This document shows, piece after piece, positions 1-13,400 of a stretch of 64,000 nt of DNA; the stretch's first letter is position 1; each line of letters begins with the position of its first letter. The translations under genes and the position numbers were made by a program. The stretch comes from Ricordea florida (Eukaryota; Cnidaria; Anthozoa; Corallimorpharia; Ricordeidae), in NCBI GenBank assembly GCA_949710005.1, contig OX453285.1, forward strand, positions 1,434,797 through 1,498,796, in the 5' to 3' direction. Below the pieces are notes generated by a model, which was not told the DNA's origin, made no database searches, and saw only the letters and a list, made by a program, of their open reading frames with translations.

Positions 1-117
1 TTGCATCGTCAAAAAGGGGCAAGGTATAAGGAGCTGGCCAGCACACACCTACCCAGAAATAGTGGGAGTGCCGTGTACCCCTCTCCCACCGTCCACCACT
101 AGTTCGTCTATGTATAA

Positions 118-361
118 GGCCCTGTTAGGGGGGGGGGGGGGGGTGCCCATGTCCCCTGTCTGAATTTCACAAGCGGCTATGTCGGCATTTCGCAAGGTTC
201 TTATGTCGCTTGTCAGAATTTACCCCTAACAGGGCCTCGTCTATTTTTTATCGCTTTCCCTATTTGGCTGGAGTAGTCTGTCGTTTGTCGCCAGTTCGTA
301 GCTCTCGTGTCGCCATTTCAAGGCCATGTCGCTTGTCGGAATTTACCCCTAACAGGGCCTC
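118..361. repeat. Short inverted-repeat element with internal direct repeat
   Basis: The left end reads AGGCCCTGTTAGGGG and the right end ACCCCTAACAGGGCCT, an inverted pair. The right-end block (AATTTACCCCTAACAGGGCC) occurs twice, near 216 and 341, preceded each time by ATGTCGCTTGTC. A long poly-G run at about 129-142 follows the left terminus. This looks like a MITE with a partly duplicated end. No coding frame in the interval is credible. Confidence 0.55.
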
Positions 362-952
362 ATGTATGTGTTACTGTAATATCCCACACATGTAGCCTTA
401 CGGTTACCTATATTTTAGTTGCATTTGACTGATCGCAATCGTGAAGAGTTCCTTTTTCATCTGGCAAAAAATCGTTTTATGTAGCTACCTGGTAATTGCC
501 TACATAATAAACAGAATACGATTTGAACGCTACGAGATATGACAGTTCTCTTCGAGTCTTCAAATCAACATTTCAATCGTTCGCTGCGCTCACTGGGGAC
601 ATCGATTTGAACATTCGAAAAGAAATTTCCTATTTCCGCGCACTCAAGTATTTTATGGAAATGTTAACAGGCAACTTAAATGCTCGAAGAGACGTAAGGT
701 TCTTCTCTTAGTTGTTCTCACTCTGACTCCTGACACTGTTCAAAACACGAAGCTTGGGAAGATTCGTAAAATTATCGTATTGACATACGCAAAATTATCA
801 AAATTTTCGTGTGTTTAGATACGATATTTTTCAATCGCAGAAATTCCTGTCAAAGATTGTAGCTTATATAATAGTGTTATGCACTGTTTAAATTTGAGAC
901 ATATTCTTAGGTTCTTTAGGTTTTGTCTGATTTGTTTTTAGTCACTGAAAGT

Positions 953-1346
953 ATCAGAAATAATAATAACAACAATAAGAATAATAATAACAATAATAAT
1001 GACAATAACAATATTAACAAATATAGTGACAATAACAATATTAACAATAATAATAATAACAATATTAACAAATATAATGACAATAACAATATTAACAATA
1101 ATAATAACAATAACAACAACAATAATAACAATAAAAAATAACAACATTAATAAAAAATAACAACAACAACAATAAAAAATAACAAGAACAATAACAACGA
1201 TAAAAAATATTAACAATAACAACAACAATAATAATAATAAAAATAACAATAACAATACTAATAACAATATCAACAACAATAATAACAACACCAATAATAA
1301 CAACAACAATAATAATAACAAACAATAATGATAATGATAAAGACAA
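953..1346. repeat. AAT/AAC trinucleotide microsatellite array
   Basis: About 390 bp of almost pure AAT and AAC triplets, with interspersed ATTAACAAT and AAAAAAT blocks. It creates artificial poly-Asn and poly-Leu/Ile frames on both strands, which I do not treat as genes. It lies in an RNF123 intron on the 3' side of the last exon seen. Confidence 0.95.
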
Positions 1347-1430
1347 CGATAACGATCATGATACTTATCTCTATTTGTTGAGTAGATGTTTAACAAAACC
1401 TGCAGAGCGGCAATTCACATGGTCTCATAC

Positions 1431-4400
1431 CTGGAAGATCATTGAAGCTTCTAGTTGGATGGAAGTAATGGCGAAGACCGTAAAACGAGTTAATGGCGGC
1501 ATCCATGTAAAATTCAGGACAAAACTCGAACAACGGCCCCTTAATAGCTCCACGTTCTATGGTTGTCATGATACAGTGCAACACCCAATGAATGTCGTCT
1601 TGTTTTTCCTGATTTTTGGTGTGACAAAATGGACAACTTAGTACATTATTCCTGAATCAATCAATTAATACTTAATTTAGACACGTAACGTCTAGAAGCT
1701 GCACAAGCTCGTTCAAAATACGTATGTGTATTCCTAGAAAATAAAAAAATTACGTCACTTATAATTCAAGGGTTACGCACGACGCGTCAATGATACCCAC
1801 AGTGGACGCAGTGTGGTTCTAACTTTTTCATTTGTGAATCAAACCACGCAGTGTGACCATCCTTTGCAAAGCTACTGAACAGCACTGTAGTGTGGTACTG
1901 TTTGTTTTACTATACAGTGTGGTTCTATCTTTTTCATCTGTGGTTCAAACCATGCAGTGTGATCATCCTTTGCAAAGCTACGGAACAGTACTGTACCGTG
2001 GTACTGTTTGTTTTACTATACAGTGTGGTTCTATCTTTTTCATCTGTGGATCAAACCATGCAGTGTGATCATCCTTTGCAAAGCTACTGAACAGTACTGT
2101 AATGTGGTACTGTTTGTTTTACTATACAGTGTGGTTCTATCTTTTTCATCTGTGGTTCAAACCATGCAGTGTGATCATCCTTTGCAAAGCTACTGAACAG
2201 TACTGTACCGTGGTACTGTTTGTTTTACTATACAGTGTGGTTCTATCTTTTTCATCTGTGGATCAAACCATGCAGTGTGACCATCCTTTGCAAAGCTACT
2301 GAACAGTACTGTAATGTGGTACTGTTTGTTTTACTATACAGTGTGGTTATATCTTTTTCATCTGTGGATCAAACCATGCAGTGTGATCATCCTTTGCAAA
2401 GCTACTGAACAGTACTGTAATGTGGTACTGTTTGTTTTACTATACAGTGTGGTTCTATCTCTTTCATCTGTGGTTCAAACCATGCAGTGTGATCATCCTT
2501 TGCAAAGCTACTGAACAGTACTGTACCGTGGTACTGTTTGTTTTACTATACAGTGTGGTTCTAACTTTTTCATCTGTGGATCAAACCATGCAGTGTGACC
2601 ATTCTTCGTAAAGCTACTGAACAGTACTGTGCTGTGGTACTGTTTGTTTTACTATACAGTGAGGTTCTATCTTTTTCATCTGTGGATCAAACCATGCAGT
2701 GTGACCAGATGCAATTCCATAAAATCCAACTGGGAGCAGATATAGGACATATACCTTAGTAAAAATGAGTGTGGAAACCCAGGCCATGTGTCTAGCGCAG
2801 TTTGTAGTCTCCTGCATAAAAACTCTTTTCGATCTCTCCAACTCTGTCATAACATCTTTCCTCTGTCAGTAAAAAGGATGGATAGATCAACAGCGACGCA
2901 ATCGTAAGTCAATCAACAAATCAACTATAATTTCAGTGACACCGTTGGTCAATCAATTAGTTAGTGAGTCAATCAATTAGTTAGTGAGTCAATCAATTAG
3001 TTAGTGAGTCAATCAATTAGTTAGTGAGTCAATCAATTAATTAGTGAGTCAATCAATTAGTTAGTGAGTCAATCAATTAATTAGTGAGTCAATCAATTAG
3101 TTAGTGAGTCAATCAATTAGTTAGTGAGTCAATCAATTAGTTAGTGAGTCACTCAATTAGTTAGTGAGTCACTCAATTAGTTAGTGAGTCACTCAATTAG
3201 CTAGTGAGTCACTCAATTAGTTAGTGAGTGAATCAATTAGCTAGTGAGTCAATCAATTAGTTAGTGAGTCAATCAATTAGTTAGTGAGTCAATCAATTAG
3301 CTAGTGAGTCACTCAATTAGTTAGTGAGTCAATCAATTAGTTAGTGAGTCAATCAATTAGTTAGTGAGTCAATCAATTAGTTAGTGAGTCAATCAATTAG
3401 TTAGTGAGTCACTCTGTTAGTCAATCAGTTATTCGGTCATTCAAACAAACAGTCAGTTACTCAGTCAGACAATCACTTGGTCAGTCTGTCAATCACAAGA
3501 ATTGGGATAATCAAACAAGTTGATAAAGTTGATAAAGTAATTTGTAAAGTAATTTGTAACGCAATTTGTACCACCGTTAGGCGTTATGACGAAGCATTCG
3601 CTCTGATGAAGGGCCAACGCTCGAAACGTCACCACCTCCCTCTTCTACCTTACGGTGGTACAAATTACATTGTCAACTTGTTTGATTATCCCAATTTCTT
3701 GTGTTTCAATTCCCTACCGACGCAGCACCAGTTTCTTTAGAAACCACCCCCACAATACAAAGTCAGTCAATCAGTAGAGTAGCCATAAGTTATTTCCTTT
3801 CTTGCCTAAGGAAAATGTAAATAAGTACAATCTAAGACGGGAACGTCATTTTCATCCATATAAGGCCCGTACCAATCGCTTCAAGATGAGTTTCTTCCCA
3901 GCAATGGCAAGTTTTTACTATTAAACGCTTCTAGAATTTAATGTTTGAATTTTCAATTTTTTAATGTAAATTTTTACGCAATTCAGTCTGTGACTGCTGT
4001 AAGTGGAAATCTCTAATAAACTATCTTTATTATATCTCTCAGTTAGTACGCGCGCTGTGATTGGTCAATTTAGCGGGCCGTACTTCACTGTACGGCCCGC
4101 TAAAGTTTGTTTTGGTCGCCAAAATGACTCCAGAGATATAATAAATATCTTATTAACCTCGTTTTCTCGGTCCGTACTGTAAAATACGGATCCTCGTTTT
4201 TTCCCGTCGATTTATGGCCTGCGCGCTTCGCGCTTGGGCCATAAATCGACGGGAAAAAACTCGGTCCGTATTTTACAGTACGGACCTCGAACTCGATTAA
4301 TAAGAGGTATATCTATCTATCTATCAGTCAGTCAATCAGTTAGTCAATGAATCAGTCAGTCAACCAATTAGTCACTCAGTCGATCAATCACTTTGTCAGT

Positions 4401-7400
4401 CAATCAGTCAGTCAATCAATCAGTCTATTAAATAAATCATTTAATCTATAAGTCACTCAATCAACCGACTAATCAGTCAGTCCGTCGCTCATTACATGTA
4501 ATCAACCACTAAATTAATATGTCGACCCATAATCAGCAAGCAAAGCGAATGATTGAACCCGAGGAAGCGGAAAAATACAAAGCTATTTACTTCGAGTCCA
4601 CATCGTCTAATTTTTGCCATCGTCTCTTCCAGCGCTTTCACATTCTGTTGCATGTTGTCGCGCACAGCTCTCACCTGAAAGGAATAAATACGACAAATGA
4701 GCAATAAATACAACAAAGAAGTAATAAATGAAACATACGAACAATAAATACAATAAACAATAAATACCACAACTAAGCAATAAACACAACAAACAAACAA
4801 TACTGTACATAAAAACACCAAAACTTGACTTCACAAAGACTTGAAATTAAAATACAATAAATCAAAGGTTTTCAGTGCACGAGTTCATCGCGTACTTTTG
4901 ACAGCTGTTTATGAACAGCAATGTGGTAAAGCATGATGACGTCATCCAGCATTTCCATCAATGAGGGATCGAGGTTGAAATCTTCAGAAGTTACAAATGG
5001 CCCTGCCTCGTCACAATTTCTCTCTCTGTTGGCGGCTTCTTTGATGGCATCTGTATAAGGCAATTAAAACCAAGAATATAGTGCCGACCCTGACTAACAA
5101 ACCATAATCCTGTAACAGGTTAAATTTGATTTCAAGTTAAATTTGATTTTTCCCAGGTTGGTTTGTAATTTCTCTGTCTATATTTATGATCATGAATACC
5201 AGACACAAAGAAATTACAAACCAAGCTAGGTTAAAACAAACTTAGTAAAAACAAACCAGTAACAATCCTACTCTTCGCTCTGACGGAAGAAGGGTTAACT
5301 CTCGAAATGCCAGCCTCCTTTTTGTCTTACTGCGGTACAACTTACGGATCAATGTATTCATCTGGAAAACTGCGCACCTACCCCTTCCCTGACCCAACAT
5401 TAACACTAACTATTTAACTTATTATGAATTGTTGGGTTAAGGGAGGGGTAGGTGTGCAGTTGCCCACTGAGATACTTCCATTGATCCCATCTTACGTTAT
5501 CAACTCGTTTGAACTCTTCTAAGACAAGAAATATACAACGGGACGATGCTGTTCATAACAAAAAACACTATAAACACTGAACACTAAAGAGAGATTTTTT
5601 GTCCTAATGCTTTTCTTTTCTTTTACGTTTACTAACTAATTATGTAACTAGATACATACTTAATATTCTAAAAGTTCAAATTCTAAACTGTATGTGAAGT
5701 AGTTAAGTTTACAAAAATAAATAAATAAACTCCTTTGATAAACCCATTGTGTGTGTGTTTCAGTCCGCCACAGACGCAGCACCGGGGGGGGGGGGGGGTC
5801 CGTTTCTAGAAAGGCACGTTCATGGTGTCAGAAACTGTTGTCAGTACCATTTGATTATTGTCGCATTTGAAATCAGTGTTATTGAATCTGTCAAGAGCTC
5901 TATTAGTGAGACACGCAAGCTGAGAAGAGAATCTCGAGACACAAATGAAACATTCCGGTATAGGGCGTATTAACAGGTTTCCTGATAGATAAGTGAAACA
6001 ATGCATGTGCGACATTTTAAGTTACACTGATTATTTCAAACCAGTGTCGCATCACACTATGTCTGAAGGTCTTACCTGCAGTCCATCAGTGTAATAAGGT
6101 GACCTCTTCACCATACCATACTTGTGAAGACACGGTAGTGTAGTGGTTAGCGTGTCGGACTTCTGAGTTCAAGCCCTGGTGGTGGCACTGTGTTTCCTTA
6201 GACGAGAAACTTAACCGTCCACACTGTCTCTCTCAACCCAGATGTATAAATGGGCACCAGCAATATAATGCTGGGGGTGACCCTGTGATGGACTAGCATC
6301 CCATCCAGGGGGGAGTAATTATACTCCCAGGTGCTTCATGCTATTGAAACCGGGATAAGCTCAGGCCGTGTGGGCTTTTAAGAGAATAATTATTGCACTT
6401 ACCCATGTTGGCTTTCTTTAAATGGGACAGGACGCCACCCAATCTACACACACACAAAAAGAAGAAAAAAACATAATAATGAAGATAAAACAGAATAGCA
6501 CATCCTCTGAGACACAAGGGTGAATAGTTCTGAGGATATTTCTTGAAATATTTCACGTCTGTTGCAATGGATTTTCCCGCACTTGATGGAATTTGGCGAG
6601 CAAAGTAGAAAATCTTGATGTCCCAGGAAAACAGGAAAGCTTATCACCAAGACTGATCAAGATCTAACTGCTCTTTAAGATTCTAGCGCAAAATGAATAA
6701 TAATAATAATAAACTTTATTTATTACCTTTGGCATAAGAATTACGGTAATATTACAATAACATTTAAAACCACTACAAATGTATACTATAAATAAGATTA
6801 AGTTATAAAAGGCTAAGTGAAATTGAGATTAAGTTTAGCACCTCTAGGAATAAACGATTGTTTGTGCCTGTTAGTACGTGATACAGGTATTCTGAAGTGC
6901 ATTGAGTTCGTCTTACAAGATCTTAGGTTAAAGCCATGATCCACTGTCTTGTCTAAAAAACGTCTGCAAGGATGCACTTCAGATTCTAGGATACGTTTAA
7001 ATTCTTTCCTCGTCAATTTCTGACGCCTATTCGCAAGTGACTCAACAGTGTCCCTAGGGAGTCCTATGACATTTAGACATCTATTCTGCACTCTTTGTAG
7101 ATGTTTATCAAGGTAGATCAGCAGCCCTCCCTTTGACTGGCGAAGCACATTCTAACACAGGTCTAATCTTACTCATGTAAGTCGTTAGACCAATGTCTCT
7201 GGGGAGATGGGCTTTTCTGCAGACCCTAAGATAATGGATCCGTTTACATGCTTTGCTGACAATACTTGAGACATGTGTATTCCCCTTGAGATCGTTCTGT
7301 ACATACACACCCAGCAGTTTAAACACTGTAACCCTCTCCAGTTCGGAAGGCCCGATACAAATAGGAGGAGGAATTCGACAGGACTTCTTGAAGGTGATCC

Positions 7401-10400
7401 ACATATCTTTGGTCTTCTTAGCATTCAGCTCCATTTTATTCTGCACAGCCCATCTCTCCACAGCATCCTGCATTTGACTGACAGAGTCTTTAGAGACTAG
7501 TTCATATAGAGTGCAGTCATCAGCGTACTTGCAAGTGGATATATGTATCCCCCAGAGGATGCAATCCTCAATATCGTTGACACGCATATCAAAAAGTGTT
7601 GGAGAGATGACACCGCCCTGAGGCACACCAGCAATCACCTCACCATGTCTGGAAAGGACTCCTGGGAGCTTAACCTGCTGCGTTCTGCCTGATAAATAAC
7701 TTTGTGCCCATTTCCAAAAGCTCTTGGTGACGCCCATACCGGCGAGTTTTGTCAACAGAAGGTGACAGGTCATGAGAATAAAGGAGTTAATCTCCAACAG
7801 TGGCCTAATTCTAACTTCTCTTTAAGCTATCAGGACAAAGGAAAGCAGACAAGTGATGACAACAAAGAGATTGATCACCAAGAATGGTCAACATTTAACT
7901 TCTCTTTAACACACCAGTACAAAGTGGAGCAGGGAGGTTCTGAGAATTAAGACGTTCATAATCAGAGAATGATTGAGTTACCTTGACAAGTCCCAGAAGT
8001 AAACTTTTTCATCGTAGAACACGTGAATGGGAACATATGCGTCTACAGAAATAAAAGACTGCGTAAAAAAACACAACGAAGCAAACTCTGCCCGGCCTGA
8101 CAGTAGATAAGAATTATTTATTCAGAGTAAACCAGTAACTGATCCGAGAGTTGTCCAATACTCCGACAAATTTACGCATTGCATCGTATTGTATTACATG
8201 GACATAACAATAGTTCAACAGTGCTTTCTAGAAAGACACAATACAACACAATGCACTTTAATACAATGCTGTTTATGAATTTGTCAGAGTATTGGACAAG
8301 TATGACAAATCCTTAGAGCCATTCGATTAAACGGGGTCTAAAAAAATTCACAGTTTAAGTAAAATTGAAAGGGTTTGTAACTAATAAGGGTATTGACTTC
8401 TTATCCTGGGTGTGGTATCAACGAGATTGAAAGTCAGACCAGTTCAAATTAAATTTAGACAACAGTTTTGTTGAGCAAGGCCTAAGCCTTGTTCAAATAA
8501 CCGGCCCTTACAGTTTAATTCTCGATTAGTACCAAAGGAATTACGCTAAAAGAACCGAGTATAACACCATACAAAACCACAAAGCTGTAAAGTCTTGAGT
8601 CGCTAGTCTTTGGAGTTACAATCTGTCCAGGTTCCTTTTCTGAACGGGAAAAACCAGGACCCGAGTTTTCCTCGTAAAACATAATCTTAGGCACTGCAGA
8701 AATTGGGATAATAAAACAAGTTGATGAAGTAAATTATACCACCATAAGGTGAAGAAGGTGGGGTGCTGACGTTTCGAGCGTTAGCCCTTCGTCAGAGCCC
8801 TTCGTTGTCAGCCTTTCGCTCTGACGAAGAGCTAACGCTCGAAACGTCAGCACCCCCCAGGTGGTATAACTTTCTATATCAATTCGTTTGATTATCTTAA
8901 TTTCTTATTACACTATAGTTTGTGTGTGTGGAAAGTGGCGGGAGAGAGTGAACTCCATGGAGATGTGTATATGTCAAAACTACAACCCATCACAATTGTG
9001 TTTAGAATTACCCTTGCTTTTGATTGGCGAATCTTTTTCTTGTGCCCACAGATCCCAGTGCCAGCGGAGTGCCTGAACCAGTCTATGGTAGAAGCACGTG
9101 ATCACTGGACCTGCGCATGCACTTGACGGTTGCATCTGCGAACAACAGAAAATGTCATGATCCCATTTATGGGCTGCAGGTGATTGCGTGCAATATGCAT
9201 AGTTCTTTTAAGTTCCGAGACATGATTGTCAGCGAGAACCTCCAGGCTTGGGTATAGGTTCGTGGAGGCAGGATGGCCGAGTGGTCTAGGGCGCGGTATT
9301 TCAATGCAGTGACCCGGGTTCAAATCCCCCTCTGGCCACTACCTGGTGTTGTTCTGGGTAAGTGCCTGGTTCAACTCCTCGATCATCCTTGTAAATAGCC
9401 AACTGGTCTGCCTCCCACCAGCTGGGATTCTTAACCATGTTGTTTATGTTTGTTTCATTTGGCCCTGAAAAGCCCTTCTAGGGGAGTGGCCAATTAAGTA
9501 TTGTATTTGTAGGTACGGGATATTTTAATAGCAAAAGAGTGCACGCGGGAAAATCAGGCATATTTTGACAGGAAAACCAGTCTTATTTTCGCGGGAAAAT
9601 CAGTCTTACTCTGGCGGGAAAGCTTGACCGCTACCACTGCCGTCATCTACTTACTGTGACAACTGCAGTAACACCTTATTTTTTTCAGTGAATTCAACTG
9701 TGTCAACTTTGACTTTGACACAAAAGCAGAATGAAGTGTGCTTACAACTATGTTCTTAATAGAGAGGCAAAAAGGAACTCGAGAAAAAATTTCAAGGCAA
9801 CCCTGTTACTGGATCAGTCAGTACATCTTGGTTATTAATAGCAACTAAGAAACACATCCAGGAAGAAAATTGGCAAAACAACTGAATGAAGTTTACTGAT
9901 GAAGATTAAACGCAAAACGTTTAGCCAAAAAAATGAAACGAACCGTCATTGCCATCATATTTTCTTGAAGGAATGTTCGAAACCTCTCCAAAAACATGGT
10001 TCTCGTTGATCTGGAGCTCTACAGACACACAAATGATGCAAAGTGGTGATTAGTTGTTGAATTCTCCTGGCAATATTTATGTATTTTGAAGCCATAAGGT
10101 CATGAGAATCTTAAGAATGATCAGTCGAGACAAACTGACACTAGACCAAAAGCCACATTTTAATCACATTTAAGTTGCATTAAACAACCCTAGAACTTGG
10201 GTCTACATTTAAGTTTAGTTTAATTGTTTAAAACATCACTTAAATCAATGCTATTGTCATAGTGGGGTTTAAGTGCCCCTGAAACATACATTATACACCT
10301 GAAGCCATTTAAGTTCCTTAAATGGAGATTAAACATTCTCTAAATTAATGGTTGTGTTTTGGTTCACATAAATGACTATTTATTGATATATAACAGGAAT

Positions 10401-13400
10401 AGTAAGAATTATAATTGTCCAGTGTGTAACATCACTGTGCACTTCATTGCTCAAGTATCTTCAAATTGTCTCTTTTCTCCATAACAGAATCAGAACACCA
10501 AAACATGAAAGCAACGTAAAAATGTCTTGACATTTTGAACTCAGTTCAATAAAAAAGTAATATAATTTTAAAAAAATATCATCAAGAAGAAAAATGACCA
10601 TATTTCACTAATCACACTAAGACAAGTGTATTAAGAAACTTTAATTTTATCCGTATATGTAGTTTCCATGTCCACAGTCATGTACCCTTATTAGCTTATG
10701 CATCAAAATTTTGATACAGTGTATATATGTTGTCAAGTAACCACAATGTACAAATGTGTCAATCTCCAAATCGAAAGACAATGTAAGATGGAACAGAACG
10801 ATATTTTTACACTTACACAACATTTGCATCAACATTAACACCTGATCTAACAAGTAGCATATGACAATTTGCAAAAGTGGTGTGAACTGTCAATCAAAAG
10901 TAGTCATTTGTATATGCACTTTCCTATGTACCAATTTATTTCAGCTGGTTAAACCTAAGTTTGTATGCAATCCGTAGTGCCACAGTACTGTTAAGAAAAT
11001 ACTGGTGCCTTCAGAACTCAAATACTGTCCAGTCATATCATAATAAAAATTATTTTTTCAGAGAAAAAAAGAGAAATAAGGAGAACGTTTGCTTCAATGA
11101 TACAGTCTCTTCTTAGCTAAGAACCCTATCAATGATTTAATCTAAATCTGTAAAATGCCAGCACGACGAGGTATAGGGCAAACTGCCATAAGTTTGGCAT
11201 TACCTAGAGAAAGATAAGCTGCAGTAAAGAGGCTGTGGATTCTGTGCACTTTAGCGATTGAGATGAACATTTCGTTTTTGTGTGACGGCGATACGAAGAT
11301 GAATGTGCGAAGGACTTTCCGCAAGTTTCACACTTATCACAGAAGAAAGGGCTTGGAGTGTTTTCGACGAAACTTGTTTCAGGATAATCTTCGGCCATTT
11401 TGTTGATTATCAAAGACGGAAACCGCAATCGGTAATGATTGATTTGCGTCACGAGCCATGAATGGCCCTATTGTTATCCCAAGCAATTTGCATTTGGTTT
11501 TTCTGCTTCATTGCAATTGGTTGGTTTTCGATAGTAAGCCAATCAGAAAGTGAGAGTGTCGGTCGCGGGATGTATGTTTCATGTAGTTAGCGTCATTTAG
11601 AAGTTCGCATTCCAGCTTCGTTCCTTGCCGTGTGCTCGCTCGTGTTTTCCAGTTAGTTACACTTCACTTTTCCGGTAACGATGACTGCACTAGGTGCTCA
11701 ACAGGAACGACAGCTTCTTCTGATTGAAAGGATGAGCGGTAAAATGGATGCGATTTGCGACAGTCAAAAGAGACTCCAGGATGCCAATGCAAGCCTGCGA
11801 CAGGAGAACGAAAGACTAAGAGACGAATTACAAAAGAAGGAGAAGCAGGGCAACCGACGTGGTTTGAGAAATTCACGGCGGAGTTCTACAGTTGAAATTC
11901 CAAATGAACTAAGGGTGAGTAGATCTTTTTGTTTTCGTGGAGCAACTTCAGAATACCCGTCCACTCATTTACATGTGTCGGGGGCTTTTGAAGAACGAGG
12001 TATATCACAATGGACTCTTTTGTTATTCATCAGTATGTAAATAAGTGGACGGGTATTCTGGAGTCTGACGCCATTTCATTTACTTCTTTTTGTTGAAGCA
12101 AAACATTGTATGCTAGATGAATTCGAAGTAAAAAGACGAGTACCTATTATTATTAGTTAGTATACCTATTACTTCGTGTGTGGGCGCATGAAGCTCGAAC
12201 GTGGTGGTGAGTTAACTTTAGTGTGGGGACGAAGTGACTGGTTTTCAATTTGCATCGTGTACTCAAGCCACAGCTGTGCGTGTATGAGGGCCATGAGACG
12301 GCGATCTTTTCAGTTTTGTTGAAAATCTTTTCAATCTTAGCTTCAGTAAAGATCTTTTAATCAAAGATTTTAATCTCCTCAAAAACCACAAAAACTCAAG
12401 TTCATTTCTTAATATAATTATGCCCCGTACTCATTGCACTTGTTTAGAGAGGGCTTTGCGGTAAGATTTCCGCACAGGTCCCTACTTCATTATGCATTCT
12501 GTAACTATACTATTTCGTTCTTCGAACACAAGAAATATTTGCACGTGAATTACACCAGACAAGACAGCTTCCGCATGCATAATGAGTAGGGACCTGTGCG
12601 GAAATCATTCCGCGCGACTACACCAGGAATAATGAAGTATGGGGTTTAATAGGGAATTCTTGCCCTTTTTACAGTGTTTGATTCGATATCTGAGAAGCAG
12701 TCTAGTAATACAGGAAAGTGGTTGCATTATCTTCCTTATGCGCGACAATATGTAATTAGCATCGTGAGGAGCAGTTGTTCCGACCTGTAACCTCAAAAAC
12801 TTCATTAATTCTTGCACTGATTTTGTATTATCACGCTCTTGCAGAAACGGTTTCGATTTATTTACAAGAAGTTGGTGGAAAAGAAGATGTTAAAGGGCTT
12901 CATTGTTGATGAGGAGTATGTATTCAATTTCCTTTTACATTATCAGAGCCATGATCAGTAATTTAGAGATGAACCAAGGCACTTTCCTTTGTCATTTTTT
13001 CCTTATTTCCTGTACAACATTTAACATGCTATTGTTTTAAATTTAGTGGAAATTGGGATCTTGATGACTTCTGGGGCTATATAAAACACAGAATGTTTGT
13101 AAAATAATACTGATCCCATTGCTGTCATCATAAACACCCCAATTATTTAGAAATAGAATTTAACCAATTTACATTGCCTCATTTTTTTCTGGTTACATTC
13201 TTGGTTGTAGATATAAACACTGAGGACATTTCCTTATTTCCAAATAATTTGACTCAAGAGTGCGGTGGTGGGCATGTATTTTAAGGTGCTCGGTATTCAG
13301 CGATAAATTGTCTAAACAACACTAGTACTTATAACTGGTCTGGGAGCTCTACTACTACAGCAAATGAGAAACATGCTGATGCTGGAGCTGGCTACTTAAA

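Larger units (their letters stand above)
1431..8042 (-). other. RNF123: RNF123 exons 16-21 (central and C-terminal part), splice map
   Basis: Coding exons on the minus strand: 8042-7982 (YVPIHVFYDEKVYFWDLSR), 6443-6403 (LGGVLSHLKKANM), 5050-4896 (LMEMLDDVIMLYHIAVHKQL), 4674-4591 (VRAVRDNMQQNV...KIRRC), 2862-2755 (RKDVMTELERSKRVF...) and 1608-1431 (IERGAIKGPLFEFCPEF...). All phases agree; the last exon ends with one base of a split codon, so coding continues beyond the window. The exon or exons for the conserved HRLISALRYYW-type segment, expected between 17073 and 8042, were not found. That interval is where the TTTAAG-flanked segment sits. Confidence 0.82.

Noticed and set aside
916..1396. 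Several poly-Leu, poly-Ile or poly-Asn frames up to 152 codons
   Set aside because: They are translations of the AAT/AAC microsatellite; no splice signals or non-repetitive coding sequence.
1853..2611. Staggered 62-71 codon frames repeating WYCLFYYTVWFYLFHLW-type peptides
   Set aside because: They arise because the 106-bp minisatellite lacks stops in places; the unit is not a multiple of three, so no continuous protein exists.
2949..3420. Possible CRISPR array
   Set aside because: Units are contiguous 20-bp repeats with no spacers, in a eukaryotic intron.
9267..9339. Functional tRNA-Leu gene
   Set aside because: The same tRNA-like head with an identical non-tRNA tail recurs at 58085-58285, showing a SINE; stem pairing is also imperfect.
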